Shown here: in pieces, positions 22,026-34,602 of the stretch
Position numbering within the stretch: position 1 is the first letter of the stretch
Layout: each line of letters begins with the position of its first letter
Source of the DNA: Prostheceraeus crozeri
Lineage: Eukaryota > Platyhelminthes > Polycladida > Euryleptidae
Reading direction: 5' to 3'
DNA length: 64,000 bases
Assembly (NCBI GenBank): GCA_907163375.1
Contig: CAJQUW010007067.1
Coordinates: forward strand, 372,001-436,000
Made by a program: the position numbers and the translations under genes
The notes under the pieces: generated by a model
The model's database searches: none
What the model saw: the letters and a program-made list of their open reading frames with translations, nothing else
What the model was told of the DNA's origin: nothing

Positions 22026-22734
22026 CCATAGAAATTGACAACAATAAAACCTCCAGAATGGAAATTAAGCTTCATGCAATGCACAATAACGGCACATAAA
22101 GCGCACGCATTTTCACTTAGATGTACCTGCCAACGTCTGTATCATTGGGTTAGAAGCAGTCACATGAGTAAATCGAAGCTTTTGATTGGTGGTTCATGCC
22201 CCAACTTAGTTCCCCCGGATGTGCCGCGACCTTGAGTCAATTTTCATTCTAGCCAACTTCAGATAAACAGTTCATTTCTGTGGGTCACGCGGTTCGATAT
22301 CTGATTCATGCAGCTCATACATTGACGAAGGAATGTCAGCTTTGGTAGAAAACTGTGGCGACAATTCGGTTACACCATTCTCGATTAAACTCGCGCTTCG
22401 CGCACGTGGTGCAACCTTCAATTTTGCTTCTGATTGGTAATACATTCGAGAATGTGGTCGAATGTGGCTAAAATTGGTCAAAATGCTGCGTTTTCCGACA
22501 ATAGGACACTGTCAACGACATTAGGTGAAATACATAGAAATAAACTGTTTATCTGAAGTTGTCTAGAATGGAAACTGACTCAAGGTCGCTGCACATCCGG
22601 GGGAACTAAGTTGGGGCATGAACCACCAATTATAAGCTTCGATTTCCACATGTGACTGATTTATGTGCCGTTATTATGCACTGTATGAAGATTAATTTCC
22701 ATTCTAGAGGTTTTATTGTTGTCAATTTCTATGG
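22026..22734. mobile_element. foldback MITE with arms over 200 bp
   Basis: Left arm 22026-22281 and right arm 22533-22734 are inverted and nearly identical, from CCATAGAAATTGACAACAAT to the matching ATTGTTGTCAATTTCTATGG. A roughly 55-bp segment (CACGCATTTTCACTTAGATG and following bases) is absent from the right arm. The blocks GTTCATGCCCCAACTTAGTT and CCCCGGATGTG are shared. The centre contains the block GTGGCGACAATTCGGTTACA that recurs at 23006. No target duplication was seen. Non-coding. Confidence 0.8.
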
Positions 22735-23060
22735 TGAAATATGAATACGATTAGCTTCATGGACAAAGGTGCATGGACATGTGAGTTTGTGACTTGCAGA
22801 CATGCTATGCCCAAGATTGTGGCTCTAGACTCAGTAGTTTTCATTTAATCAGAAAATACATAGAACAGATTTTGCAGGATCCTGTCGTCGATCCTGTCTG
22901 ACAAGAGCAGGAGGCGAGTAGACACGTAAATTGGTAGTTGCCAGTGAGTTGCATATCCATCATGTCAAAGTTGGCGGTTTGGCGGTTATGTCAGTTTAGC
23001 GGAAAACTGTGGCGACAATTCGGTTACACTGCGAGAATTCTCGCTTCGCACTTGTGCAAT
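22735..23060. repeat. mosaic of MITE fragments
   Basis: Includes GCTCTAGACTCAGTAGTTTTCA and CTGTCTGACAAGAGCAGGAG segments related to the TA-flanked MITE arm. It also repeats GAAAACTGTGGCGACAATTC near 23000, already present at about 22351 in the foldback MITE. The short VTELSPQFS frames on the minus strand come from this duplication. Confidence 0.5.
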
Positions 23061-24445
23061 CGCTCGTGATATAACTTTTAATTGTCTGTACTCTGTTTTC
23101 TCTACGATCATTGAAGGCATATCTTTGTTTCCAATGTTTGTCCATTCTTTCCGACTCATCACGGATCGAAGAGTGTCAGCAATCAAGTAGCACGTGTAAG
23201 CGCACCCTAAGTACGTATCTAGACGGTGGACGTCTTTCTCACAGAAATTGTTATCGCACAAAATATCTCCAATTATTCTCTATCGTAGAATTCTTCATTC
23301 AATGATTCGCATTTCTCCAAGAAAACGTACGCGAGTGTTCAAATGCATTAATAAAATCCTCATTCCTTTACTCCTGCTTGACCTCTTGATTTGCACGGGT
23401 TTGAAATATGCTACTAATTCTGCAATTTTTGCATTAATTTCTGCGAAACTTTGAAACAAACTCTCTACAGGGGATTGTAGAAAGCTGCATCACGAAATCA
23501 TGAAATGACATTATGACATTGATACAATGTTACAGATTTTCAGGATTGTTAAAGGAAAGTTATATTTTAAAAGTCTACAATTTCAAAGTTTTTCATCATT
23601 ATTGAATGATTGCCGTCTATCATCATCATTGAATGTCACTCATGCGCACGCATGTCCTTAGCCTTATTATGTTGTATTGTTTCAAGTTTCGTACACGATT
23701 ATAAGAAGAAATGAGTGAGGAAACAATTTACAATAATTTGCTCGGATTGATATTAAATGGATTTACCTTAAGATGACACTTTAAAATTAAGTAAATATTG
23801 AACACATCAATTTGTATTATGCTCGAAAATTTATCTGATTTTCTACGAGCATGCAACGTCGCATGAGATGCGAATGCGTGCGTGTATTCATTGCAAGATA
23901 ATACTACACGGATGACCTGACGTCCCCTGAATACTTTGAACAACACTTGCTCCAATGATTCTTACTGCAGGACCCCCTCCTGCCTCCACTTTTGAAATCC
24001 CCAAATCGTCCGGAAAGACGGTTTCACATATGCACAGTAACGAATATTTAGACAAACCAGATTGAGAAACATTCAATTTCATTATAAGATCACGAAACTT
24101 CGGTATAAAATTTTGTCTTTTGAACTTTGAAAATCTAGATTAGTCCGTCGAGGGTCATCTCGGTTCCCTTACGGTTTAGTCTCACTAGTTGGATGAGTGG
24201 TTTCAACTATCAACTGGTAGGCTATTTTTCCAGATTGAAGAAGTACACCACTACTTTGCAATACAGTAGGTGCAATCCTATGGACTGCTCTGCTGGTGCT
24301 TCAGAACTGATTATTCTGCTGAAAATCTTTACGATATTCGGATGCTTTATTATCCTTCTTTTGTCAATTTTCTTAAATATTGAATATAATACAATTGACA
24401 ACAATGAAATTAGATGAGCGATAGATCAAATTGCCATACAAAAGA
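23061..24445. other. unassigned AT-rich DNA
   Basis: A minus-strand frame at 23888-24082 (DLGISKVEAGGGPAVRIIG) has a less AT-rich stretch but no recognised family and no firm splice context. Nothing else noted. Confidence 0.35.
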
Positions 24446-24529
24446 TGTGCGGCTGGTAGGATTCGAACCTACGACCAATGTTAACTAGACCTGTGTCAAT
24501 TGGTAGGATCAAACCCTCACTACCACACA
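24446..24529 (-). other. tRNA-like sequence, atypical
   Basis: The minus strand carries a good T-arm (GTAGGTTCGAATCCTAC: 5-bp stem, 7-nt loop). Outer ends TGTGTGG and CCGCACA can form a 7-bp stem with one G-U pair. A second, T-arm-like hairpin (GTAGTGAGGGTTTGATCCTAC) sits where a D-arm belongs. A CCAAT/ATTGG stem encloses a 19-nt loop, which is too large for a normal anticodon loop. Probably a degenerate tRNA or tRNA-derived repeat rather than a functional tRNA. Confidence 0.4.
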
Positions 24530-25416
24530 TAAGTTGTCATGGAAATTATAATCAGTGAATAAATTACTCGTCACTATTGTGACCGTATTTTTGTATAGGA
24601 ATAAAATGCAGATCAAATATTTTAAAACAAATAGCACTGAGAGGTCCACATAATTCATCAATTCCTGATTACTATATTCTCTGTGTTTTTGTTCACTCTT
24701 CTCTACTATTCTATGGCGTTGAAAGTTCTTGATGAATGGAATAGGAAGCAATAAAAATTGAAATTTATGGGAGATTTATGTATGGATCAAGGAATTCATT
24801 GTGTTTATATTCTTCTAAGTGCAACAAGTTTGGCGACACTTCCACGAAGATTGATTGAAATGTGTAACCCGTTGTTTCGAGCAGATTCATGTTTTCTGGA
24901 AAGTCAGAGAGCAGATAGTAAGGCAACGAAGCTGAAATAGAAAGAATTCCAATAAATGACAAGCATAATTTACAGTCAAAGTTCCAACAAAATTAATAGA
25001 TGCATGAAAAATGAGTTGAATTGCTACAGACGAGAGCAGCAAAATGTATGTGCAACCGAAATTGCTATTACTTTTATCAACAAACATCAATCAACATCGT
25101 CGATTTATAGCTTTTGATCGAGTTTCTTTCATGATTGCATTGGTTAGTCAATTTTTGTGTTTCTTATTTGTTCTGTATTTCTCTACAATTAATGATCTTG
25201 TTTAAAATCTCACGATTATTTCTATTTTTTCAACTCATGCATTTCATAAAGGAGATGATTACAAGTAATGCTTATGATGAATACCTACCGGTGAAATCTT
25301 AATAGGTTATTTTCTTTCTTTCTCATTTCTATGTAAATGCCAAGAAATTTTGTTGATTTACGTAATTACATTCCTGCACGTGTGATTGCAACTGAGTCTG
25401 ATAAACTGGTAAAACG
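24530..25416. other. unassigned AT-rich DNA
   Basis: No recognisable feature. Confidence 0.4.
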
Positions 25417-26015
25417 CAGACCTGGAACCGGCCCACCGGTTCGACCGTCCGGTACCGGCATCTTCCAGTCCGGTCTAAAATTCACCTTTTATTTCATTTG
25501 TAGTAAGACATTAAAATGTTTAGGATATTGAAGGACACAAGTCCACAGGCTGTAAGAAATTGTCAGTTACCTGTGTTTGCCCTCTGACATGACATGCCTC
25601 ATTACGCAATTTCGAAGAAGCAATTGGTGTTTCCTACAGTATAAGATAAGAAATTCAACAATGCTTGTTATCCTACGGGAAATTATTTATGTATTAGGCC
25701 TAGATCTTCCTCAACAAAAGGATGTAGTTTGAAAGAGACCTAATAAAGTGAGTGAATGTTAATCGAATTGGCGCATTAGATAAAAAACTTCGGTCGTGTT
25801 AAACTCACGAACGAATGATATGTTTAAATTAGTGCTATTTCAATCATTTATTAAATCAATAGGCTCCTAATCAACTTCTAAGGTACACTGAATACTCATT
25901 AGAAGCATAAAACAAGCAAAACAAAATTTTCGGTCTGAACCGCTTCCGTCCGGTTCGATCCGGTCTAGGTTTCGCAAATAACCGGTCCGGTCTTCGATTT
26001 TCCAGACCTGTTCCA
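25417..26015. mobile_element. possible TIR element with CCGGT-rich subterminal repeats
   Basis: The left cluster (about 25417-25482: CAGACCTGGAACCGGCCCAC, then GTCCGGTACCGG) and right cluster (about 25928-26015) are inverted relatives. Both are packed with CCGGT/ACCGG motifs, and the right one ends TTTTCCAGACCTGTTCC. Dense subterminal motifs at inverted ends resemble transposase-binding arrays of hAT-type elements. No target duplication was found. Confidence 0.45.
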
Positions 26016-27170
26016 TGTCCGGAAAAAACGACAAAGCCTCAACAACAGTATAGTTACTATACATGTATAACATGCTATAGTTCACACACTATGCTGTGTC
26101 ACTACTAATAAAAGCATACTAAAAAGTCAACGAATCTCAACAGGTTTGACCACTGCGAAACAGTTACATGTATGGCTAGTTTCACCTATATATCACAGTA
26201 TATAGACGATGAAGAACCTGCTGCATGCGATTCGAATGTGATATTAAGTGGGCGCGTCAAACTATCAGCTTTCCTTTCTGCCCGCAATGTTTGTAAAACT
26301 GAATACCTGTTACAAACAGATAATAAACATATGGCTGTCGCAAGTGCTCGCATGGTCTCCAACTCCAGTTTGCACCTGATTCAAACATTTCAGTGATGCA
26401 AAATACTCACAACATGCATTGCGCGGCTTGCATGTGAATATTGAAGTCTAAAAGTAATTCATACTGTTTATGAGCAGCATGTATCAATTTTTATGTAATA
26501 GATTTCAAATAACGTCACATAAAACCCTAATTGGTTGGTGAGTGCGTTTCCTTTGATCTTCCTCTTAGCCTTGTGCTCGTTCCTTGGCACGAAGAACACT
26601 GAATGCGCAAACACACCCCAAAATTTAATAAACACCCTGTCCAATTAGCATAGCAAGAGCTGATTTTTCCAAAACCGCAATTTGCATGCAGCAGACACGA
26701 AATTTATTTCAATTGTTCCACATACTAAAAAAACTATTCATAACTTATAATCAATCGTGCGAACGCTATTATATGTCTCACTTATCAAAAAGCTGAAGAA
26801 AGTAAATATTTGAGTAAATATGACTGTCTCCATCTGCTCGACTCTTGCAAGAAAGTACCTCCATACTTTGCGAGCCACTTGCCAACACTTATCAAGTTTC
26901 AGTTGATTCCAGTCTTCCAGAGTATTGTAGAAATGCATTGATACGTCATTTACTGAAACAATCGAATCCAAATGTTGTTGATTATCGGCAAATATAATTA
27001 TATATTATATATATATCATTTCGAAGGTCTTTGAACGATTGACTCCTACACTTATGAAGAGCAAACTTTGTTGAGGCTATATGGAATGGCGGCTAACAGG
27101 AGGTAATTCTTCGTCATTTCAAAACACAGTGTCGTACTCTCCTTTTGTATTGTCATGCCAGTAAAATGTA
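26016..27170. other. unassigned AT-rich DNA with an (AT)n tract
   Basis: A short AT dinucleotide microsatellite lies at about 26991-27016. No gene recognised. Confidence 0.4.
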
Positions 27171-27189
27171 AGTTAAAACTATGTGCAAT

Positions 27190-27230
27190 TCCTGACCGGT
27201 TTCGAGCTTCGCTCTTCCTCAGGGGGCCGT
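27190..27230 (-). mobile_element. Penelope-like 3' hairpin motif
   Basis: The minus strand reads CCTGAGGAAGAGCGAAGCTC then GAAACCGGTCAGG. This hairpin-forming block is common in 3' untranslated regions of Penelope-like and some other retroelements. No coding part was found nearby, so it is a remnant. Confidence 0.4.
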
Positions 27231-28099
27231 GAAGTAGGTAAAAACCGTTTGTTGAGGTTTAGTATCAATGACGAGTTGTGTGTGACCGTGCAGAATATCT
27301 ATGTGCAATAATTTCATGAGATATAGGACCTAGATAGTTTCTTTTATTTCATGAGCGAAAATATGTCTATGTTTTTATTAAATATTTTTAATTTCTTTCA
27401 ATATCTATGGTGCATGTAATGGTAATTTATCACTGTGGATAATATGTCTTTGTAATTTTGAATAACTTATTTTCACTCTTGCTTTGGTTGTGGCAGGCGA
27501 ATAAATCGAATACAAACTCAGTGGTATTTTGAACTATCGGTTAATTCTTTGGGATATCACTCAACATTTTGTCCCGGTGCTGTGTATAATGAATATGGAT
27601 GCAGTAATCCGAAATCGTGAAGCCAAAAAGGGAACAATCTGTGAAATTTTCCGTGTGATACTCATATAATGCACGGAGATGAAATAGATGTACATGTATT
27701 TCAATATCTAAAACCATATCATACAAAAGACCATGAACACCCTGTTTCTCTAAACAAAAGACAGAAAACATAAATTTAAAAAAATGGTTATAAAAAGACG
27801 GTCAAAATTGAGACCAAAATTATTGATAATGTTTTTTAGGTCATTGTTTCTAAATGGCACCCTCGATCCTCTAGTGCATAAATGCATCGACCTCAATATT
27901 TCGAATGACAGTTTTGTTCGAATCTAATTCATCACTACAATTCATCCTTATAATCTTCGTTTTCTATCTTTGATATTTTCTCTGCTAATGTTCTCAATAA
28001 CTGTTGGCTTTCTCTCCCCATGCCTCCGTTGGTACCACCGAAAATAAGAGGCGTGTTTTATTACTGTAGGTGTGTAAAATTACCCGAGTTTTTAACAAG
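27231..28099. other. unassigned AT-rich DNA upstream of the Pao element
   Basis: If the Pao element had a 5' LTR it would lie here, but no matching copy was found downstream. Confidence 0.35.
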
Positions 28100-28459
28100 G
28101 TAAGAACTTATGATCTAAATGACTTGAGCATATCTGCTGGAATTTCTAAAAGTAAAATTGCCATTTATTTAGAAATGCTTGAATCGTCATGGAAAGAATT
28201 ATTTAATATTATCTAAGACACTATTTCTCACCGCGATGATGGAGATAGTGATGAGCAAAAAAATGAAAGATTGTGCAAGAAGACAGATATTTAGAGATAA
28301 AATCGCTACTAATGGACATTCTATCATACTTTGAAAATAAACCAACTGCAACAACTTAATGCAGTCCATTACAGTTGCCTAAATGGAATGTTCCCAAATT
28401 CCTAAGTGATTACAAGAACTGGATTTCTTTTTATGATTTGTTTAACGCGTCTATCTATA

Positions 28460-29155
28460 GTCCGGAAGCCAGAACGAGTTTCTGCAGGGAACGAGGCCGA
28501 AAGTGAGACTTTCACAGAATGATGTACAGTTGTACACCCTATGCCTATTACGAATCTGCGCGTGTGCCGAATTCTATTGAGGTCCTCTTCTTGTCAGAGA
28601 GTATAAAAGAAAAACACAATACATGTTAATTCAATGGGACGCAGATTGCAGTTTTTGGCTAAAATGAAATTTTCAATGTTCCTGATTTAACGAAAGGTAC
28701 TAAGCCCAGAGTCACAATTTTTAATGCAATCCTGTCTATGAATCTGAACGGATTTAGATTTGGCGAGCCTCTACACGTCAGCAAACACAAACATTTTCAG
28801 CAACTTAATCCACATTCAACCACATTCTCACATGCATTGCCGATCAGAAGCATAATAGTAGCACATACACATCATTGGGAGTGACTTGAAGACATTCCAT
28901 GTCAAAAATTATGACACTAGACTTAATATTTACCAGTTGATAAGCGAAAACATAGAAAATTTCATTTTACGCAAAAGCTGCAATCTGCGTCCCATCGGAT
29001 ATACATGTGTTTTTCTTTGAGCTGTCTGACAAGAAGAGGAACTCAATAGAACTCGGCAGACGCACCGATTCGTAGTAGGCATAGGGTGTACATCATTCTG
29101 CGAATGTCTCACTTTTGACGTCGTTCCCTACAGAAACTCGTTCTGGCTGCCGGAC
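28460..29155. mobile_element. TA-flanked long-TIR MITE, copy 2, inside Pao gag
   Basis: A 696-bp element, GTCCGGAAGCCAGAACGAG to CTCGTTCTGGCTGCCGGAC, with TA on each side (28458-28459 and 29156-29157). It has long inverted arms like copy 1 at 13274. Removing it with one TA joins the Pao gag codons in frame (FNASIY to NNILASSNSQ), so the ends and TA duplication are confirmed independently and the MITE is younger than the Pao copy. Confidence 0.9.
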
Positions 29156-32100
29156 TAATAATATTCTAGCATCATCTAATTCGCAAAAATTGCATTATTT
29201 AATAAAATCACTGGAAGGCGAAGCTGCAAGTTTGTTGACATCGCTGCAAATCACCTATTCAAATGACACTTCTGCCAGAAATATTCTTGAAGAGAGATAT
29301 ATGAACATGAAAGTCATTGCTACTTGTTAGAGCTCACATAGAGCATGCGCACATTCCCTTCATTAAAAGAGGAAAATGTAAAAAGGTCAACGTGAACTAA
29401 TAGAAGTATTTCATGAAGGCATATCAGCATTAAGATCATTCGGAGTTCGAGTCGACGAATGGGATACAATTGTGGTTTATCATCTCTCAAAAAAATTAGA
29501 CAATGAATCTAGGCGCAACTGGGAATTAGCTATTGCAGGTAAAGATCTTCATAGTTTCTTCGAATCGCGTTGCAGGGTTTTGGAGGTTAGTGGTGCATTC
29601 TGGCATCAGTCAAAATATAACTCAACTCAGACCAAAGGAAAGACAATTCCAATCATATAATACTCGTACAATTGTTCCTTCATGTCCATGTTGCAGCGAA
29701 AAACATGAATTATATACATGCTCAAAATTCTTGTCAATGAATTGTAGGGAACAAACAGATTTTGTATCAAAATCTCGTCTCTGCTTCAATTGTCTCAATT
29801 CTGGGCCTATAAGCGGAAACGGTAAAAATCCAATGGCATGTCGCATATGTAAAAGACGTCATTACACTTTCCTTCATATTCCTTCAAATAACTCAGCTAG
29901 CCTTCAATGAAAATTCAAATGCAGATGAACATGTGCAATCATGCACAACATGTGCAATCATGAGAAATGTGCAAATCGCGAAATTAGACACTCTTGAGGT
30001 TCTTTTGGCAACTGCTATGGCGCAAGTGGGTACACGGTTTGGATTATGCGACTGCATAGCCCTACTTGATAACGGACCTCAAGCTAGCTTCATCCTCGAA
30101 TCTTGTGTACAACGATTAGGGTTAGCTCGTAAGCATTACGACGCTCTAATTGATGGTATTGGCGAAAACGAATCAATGCATGCAAATGGCAAAGTAAATC
30201 TTCAAATCATTCCTAATAAGGGAATACCAATTCAAGTCTCAGCTATAATTCTTCCAAAAATTACCAAAGACTCCCCTCTAACCCAATCAAAAAATTAGAA
30301 GCATCACGAAGATTTGAAGCTTGCTGATCCAACTTTCAATGTTCCTGGTCAGATAGACACATTGCTTGGAGCTGAAATTTTTAACCAGTTAGTATTGTAA
30401 AACAAAGATTCATGAAATTGATTCAATTTAGTATAGAGATGCTGTGTTCAGTTGTATAATATCGGGATCTGCAAGCGACTTACCAACAAAGGCCATAAAA
30501 GTCAAATCATTTTACATTTTGAATGAAATCGATGAATTGCATGACTTTTTAGAAGTTGAGGAGGTTCCAATGATCTCAAACTTGACGACAGAAGAACTTG
30601 AATGCGAAATCAACAACTCGAGACCATGATGAACAATTCATAGTCAAATTACCATTTAAAGATAATGTTCCAGCTCTTGCTGAAAGCTTTCTGCAAGCAA
30701 TTAGGCGTTTTACGGTGGTCGAAAGAAGATTTCAGAAAGACACTGATCTTCGTTACAGATATGAAGAAACCATTAAGGAGTTTAAGAGCTTGGGTCAGGT
30801 TTCAGGTGAAGATATGAAGAAAACGTGCTCGAAATATTATTGCACGCTGTGATGAAGGAATCAAGTACAACTACGAAATTGCCTGCAGTTTTTGTCGGGT
30901 CTGCTAAATCAGATAGCGGTGTTTCTTTAAATAACTAACTGATGGTCGGACAATCTATTCATTGAGAAACTTTTTTGATGTATTGGTAAGATTTCGATTC
31001 CATTAATCGTCAAATACTTCTTCATCCGGAACATCGGGATTATCATCGAATACTATGGAGAAAGAATGAAACTGAGCCGTTCACGCATTATTGAATGACA
31101 AGGGTGACTTGTGGTGTTGCTTCTGAAGGATGTCATTCAATTCGGACATTGCATGAATTATCGCATGTTGAACACAATGAAATCACTTCTCCCATAATAC
31201 TGCGAGATTTACATGTCGACGACTTGTTGACTGGTGCTTCGACAGTAGACGAGGGTATCAATCTACAATGCAAATTGGTCGAACACTTGTTGATAGGTGG
31301 ATTCGAGCTGCGAAAATGGACTTCAAATTCACAAGCGGTCATTGAGAATATTCCTGACCATTTAAGGGAAGCATCATTGGAATACCATGATGATGTACTG
31401 CATGCAGTCAAGATACTTGGAATATATTGGGTACCATCTTCAGACAGCTTTGAATGTATAGTTAATTCAAATTCCTTGAATTCTTTTACATGAAGAACAG
31501 TGTTATCAGATATCTCTCGAATATATGATCCGCTTGGTTGGTTGTCACCTGTCGCAATAACATCGAAGTGCTTCTTACAGCAATACTGGCTTCAAGGTCA
31601 GTCTTGGGATGATCCTCTTCTAAAATTCATCCTCGATGACTGGTAATTGTGGAGACAAAATTTCATAGCATTATCAGAATTGACGATTCCTAGAATCCTT
31701 TTCCTTGGCAGAATTACCAATCTGCAGCCACATGTCTCCTGTGATGCAACGGAAATGGAATATGCTGCGCCTACATATTCAAGAGCAGAGCACGAAAATG
31801 TCATATTCATACACAGTTGTTAGCTGCGGAAAACAAGGTGGCTCCTGTCAAGCCTATTAGTTTGCCGCGATTGGAATTATGCGGAGCTTTACCAGCATCT
31901 CGGCTATTGGCAAGGATTTTGGCAGTTAAAAGCCTCGACGTAGCAATTTCTGAAATTGTTTGGAATTGATTCTACAATGTTTTAGTTTGGTTGGCAGATC
32001 TTCCACGGAGATGGAATTGCTTTGTTGCGAATCGCGTATCTCAGATTCAAGAAGTCATACCTCCAGGGAGGTGGAGATATGTTATGTCAGCTGACAACCC

Positions 32101-32203
32101 AGTCTTTGGAGGAATGCTCCCCTTTGGTTATGCGAAAATGGCCGCCTAAATGCGATGTTAATATTGAGCAACCTCCAGAAGTAAAGAAGCAGCGAGTTAT
32201 TGT

Positions 32204-32240
32204 AGATGTTGTGTGTGTGTATGTGTGTGTGGTTTGGGTG
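32204..32240. repeat. (GT)n microsatellite
   Basis: An imperfect GTGTGTGTATGTGTGTGTGG tract within the decayed Pao element. Confidence 0.7.
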
Positions 32241-33341
32241 GGTGCATATTATTGACATTGAGAGATTTTCGTCATACAATCGACTTTTGAGGAGTTTGCC
32301 ATATGGTCTGCGCTTCTTTGACTATCTTCCGAAGTGTCCTAGAAGTGAACAATTGCAACCAAAAGAAATGGAGAAGGCTTCAATGCAATTTTAAGACAAG
32401 TCCAAAGTGTAGAGCTCTCTGCCGAGATTTCGCTGTTGAAAGGTGGTTGGTCATTGCCAAGCCATAGCAGATTATTGTCCCTGTCTCTGTTCATCGATCA
32501 TGTTGGACTGCTCAAGGTGGGCGGTAGATTAAGGAGAACTGAGTTGGATGAAGATGGTAAACATCATATAATTCTTCCTAAAAGGTCTCATTCGATCCTG
32601 TTAGTGTTGCGATGTTTTCACGAAAAGACATTGTATGGGAGTGTTCAGTTAATGCTTGCCTCTAGTAGACAGTAATTTTGGATTATTGACGGAGGAGGTC
32701 TAATAATAATGCATCATTTTGTGAGAAAATGTATGCAGCTGTTCGATTCAATCAAAAGGCGTCTCCAGCAGCTCGCGTGATGCCCGCTCGAGCGTTTTCA
32801 AGAACTGCTGTTGATTACGAAGGACCTTTGTTAATTAAAACTGGTAGTATGTAGTCAGCGAAGGCTTATCTTGCACTGTTTGTGTGCTTTGCTACATTGT
32901 CCATTCATCTAGCGTTGGTCCATCCATCCACTCCAAAACCGTGTTCCAGAAATTTTACCTCGCTCTGGTCATTATTCAATACCGTCATGTTCCACATCCA
33001 GACGCTTCAACTCTTTCTTTCCATACACTTGCTTCATGTCAAGCAGCAAAATTTCTTTTAATCAATTCATATATGTGTAGGAAACACTTATTCAATTTGC
33101 TCTCCTATCACGATGTAATTTTTTATATTTCTGCGACTCAAAATTTCAATTTGTATGCCACAACATCTGTTCTTTATGATTTCCATTTTCACTTGAATAA
33201 ACGCATTATTATCATTTGATTGACAATTATATCTGCACGAATCTCATATCTGCAGTTTGTCAGATTAGTCAATGATTAACTTTTCTTTAAACAAAGGCAA
33301 AATCCCATTGACTTGATACGTATCTTTTCAAATCTTTATTA

Positions 33342-34602
33342 CAGTCCGTTTCATAAAAAGTGGATCATCCTAAAATTTGACTAAATAAAACATAAGTATG
33401 ATACAGAAAGCATTTTTTATGTTATTTCATGTCCCTAATATATTTAAATGTCCTTATATAATCTGATAAGCTATGATACAGTAACGGTTCTTAAGAAGCT
33501 AATATTTTGTGGCCCTACCCTTATTGTCAATGACATTACCAATTCGTCTAGGCATTGATTCGATGATATCGTTGATTTTTGACTGATCTAACTTTTTCCA
33601 CTCTCTTTTTAACAGTGACGTAAGTTGTGATACGCCATCTGTAGGTAGCAGTGAACGACGAACGTTACGTTTTAGAATACTCCATGTATTTTCTATGGGA
33701 TTCAGATCAGGAGAACGAGCAGGCCAAGATAATGTCCTAAGCCCTAATTGAGACTTGCATAAGTTGACTCTACTACTCCTGTGACACGTAGCATTATCAT
33801 CCATAAATAACCAAGTCGATCGATCACCAAATTGATCTGTCATTTGGCCAATGTTCATTCGTAAAACATTCACATAGCGTTCAGAATTCATGGTTCCTTG
33901 CTGTATGTGAAGTTCAGAACGGCCATTGGTCCAAATGCCAGCCCAAATCAGTAGAGTCGCACCACCTTGTACCCGGGGACGATGTAAATGTCTCGGAATT
34001 TCCTGATCAGATTTTATCCCTAATCTCAATCGACCATCACTATCCTTCAGACGGACTGATGCCTTTGCCTTTTGTGAATGCGATCTCGTTATTGTTCATT
34101 TGTGCTTTGTATTGTTTTCAACCGGTAAGAGATAGATTTCTAGCTGAAAGCAATCAGGAGTGCTGCCAACACCACCGCAACGAAGTCAGGAAGCTATGGA
34201 ACATGAAGTCCAGTTAATCACATGTAGCAGTTACATTATTGTTGATGAATAATGGTGCTATACTGGCTCTGATTGACCGATTTTCTTTATCTTTGTTTTG
34301 CTTGATAGCTTTTGGCTTGTAGAACAACATATTACATAACAAAGGAAACAAATGTAATTTTATAAGAGTGAGGTATGATTTTGTGTAACATTGCTAAATG
34401 AAGATCAAATTATCTACTACTTTTTTATCTATAACAGGAAAACAACTCAATATTCATGCTTGAAATTTCCAACAATGATATTAGTAAGCACAACTGACAT
34501 ATCTTCCAAATTTCAGAGAAATTCGTTCAAGTTTGGCGGAGTTAGACAAAGTTGAAGTTAAGGCGATGTTTAAGGGTGATCCATTTTTTATGAAACAATC
34601 TG
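33342..34602 (-). mobile_element. Tc1-family DNA transposon, internally degraded
   Basis: Inverted ends: CAGTCCGTTTCATAAAAAGT on the left, and CAGATTGTTTCATAAAAAAT (minus strand) from the right end at 34602, each preceded by TA. The span of 1261 bp is close to the family norm. It holds the C-terminal half of a transposase at 33499-34060. The N-terminal DNA-binding region expected between about 34060 and 34510 shows stops and no recognisable helix-turn-helix. Confidence 0.85.
33499..34060 (-). pseudogene. Tc1-like transposase, C-terminal half
   Basis: Open on the minus strand from about 34060 (SVRLKDSDGRLRLG) to the stop at 33499. Contains the second catalytic Asp in LFMDDNATCHRSS and the Glu in PDLNPIENTW, separated by 34 residues (DD34E, diagnostic of Tc1). 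WPARSPDLNPIEN is the classical C-terminal motif. The first catalytic Asp and the paired helix-turn-helix region are missing or decayed upstream, so the protein would be inactive. It lies between the matching inverted repeats of the element. Confidence 0.9.

Larger units (their letters stand above)
28100..33060 (+). pseudogene. BEL/Pao LTR retrotransposon, decayed, interrupted by a MITE
   Basis: Gag begins near 28110 (IAIYLEMLESSWKEL) and reaches LPKWNVPKFLSDYKNW, FYDLFNASIY. After a MITE (28460-29155) it resumes with KLHYLIKSLEGEAASLL. Paired zinc knuckles (CPCC...CFNCL...CRICKRRHYTFLH) lie at about 29680-29880. A DUF1758/A17-type protease at about 30000-30400 has LLDNGPQ where D-S/T-G is usual, so it is probably inactive. 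Reverse-transcriptase blocks follow: IVKLPFK (30640), LLHPEHRDYHRILW (31015), and HVDDLLTG (31213), where Y or F normally precedes VDD. RNase H-adjacent DPLGWLSPVAITSK (31530) is followed by integrase regions with LLKVGGRLR (32505) and AVDYEGPL (32810). Stops and frameshifts are spread throughout. No LTRs were recognised. Known BEL/Pao elements transpose by reverse transcription of an LTR-bounded RNA; this copy cannot. Confidence 0.85.

Noticed and set aside
22272..23261. Shared VTELSPQFS peptides suggesting a duplicated gene
   Set aside because: They come from a duplicated block inside MITE sequence, without codon bias or splice context.
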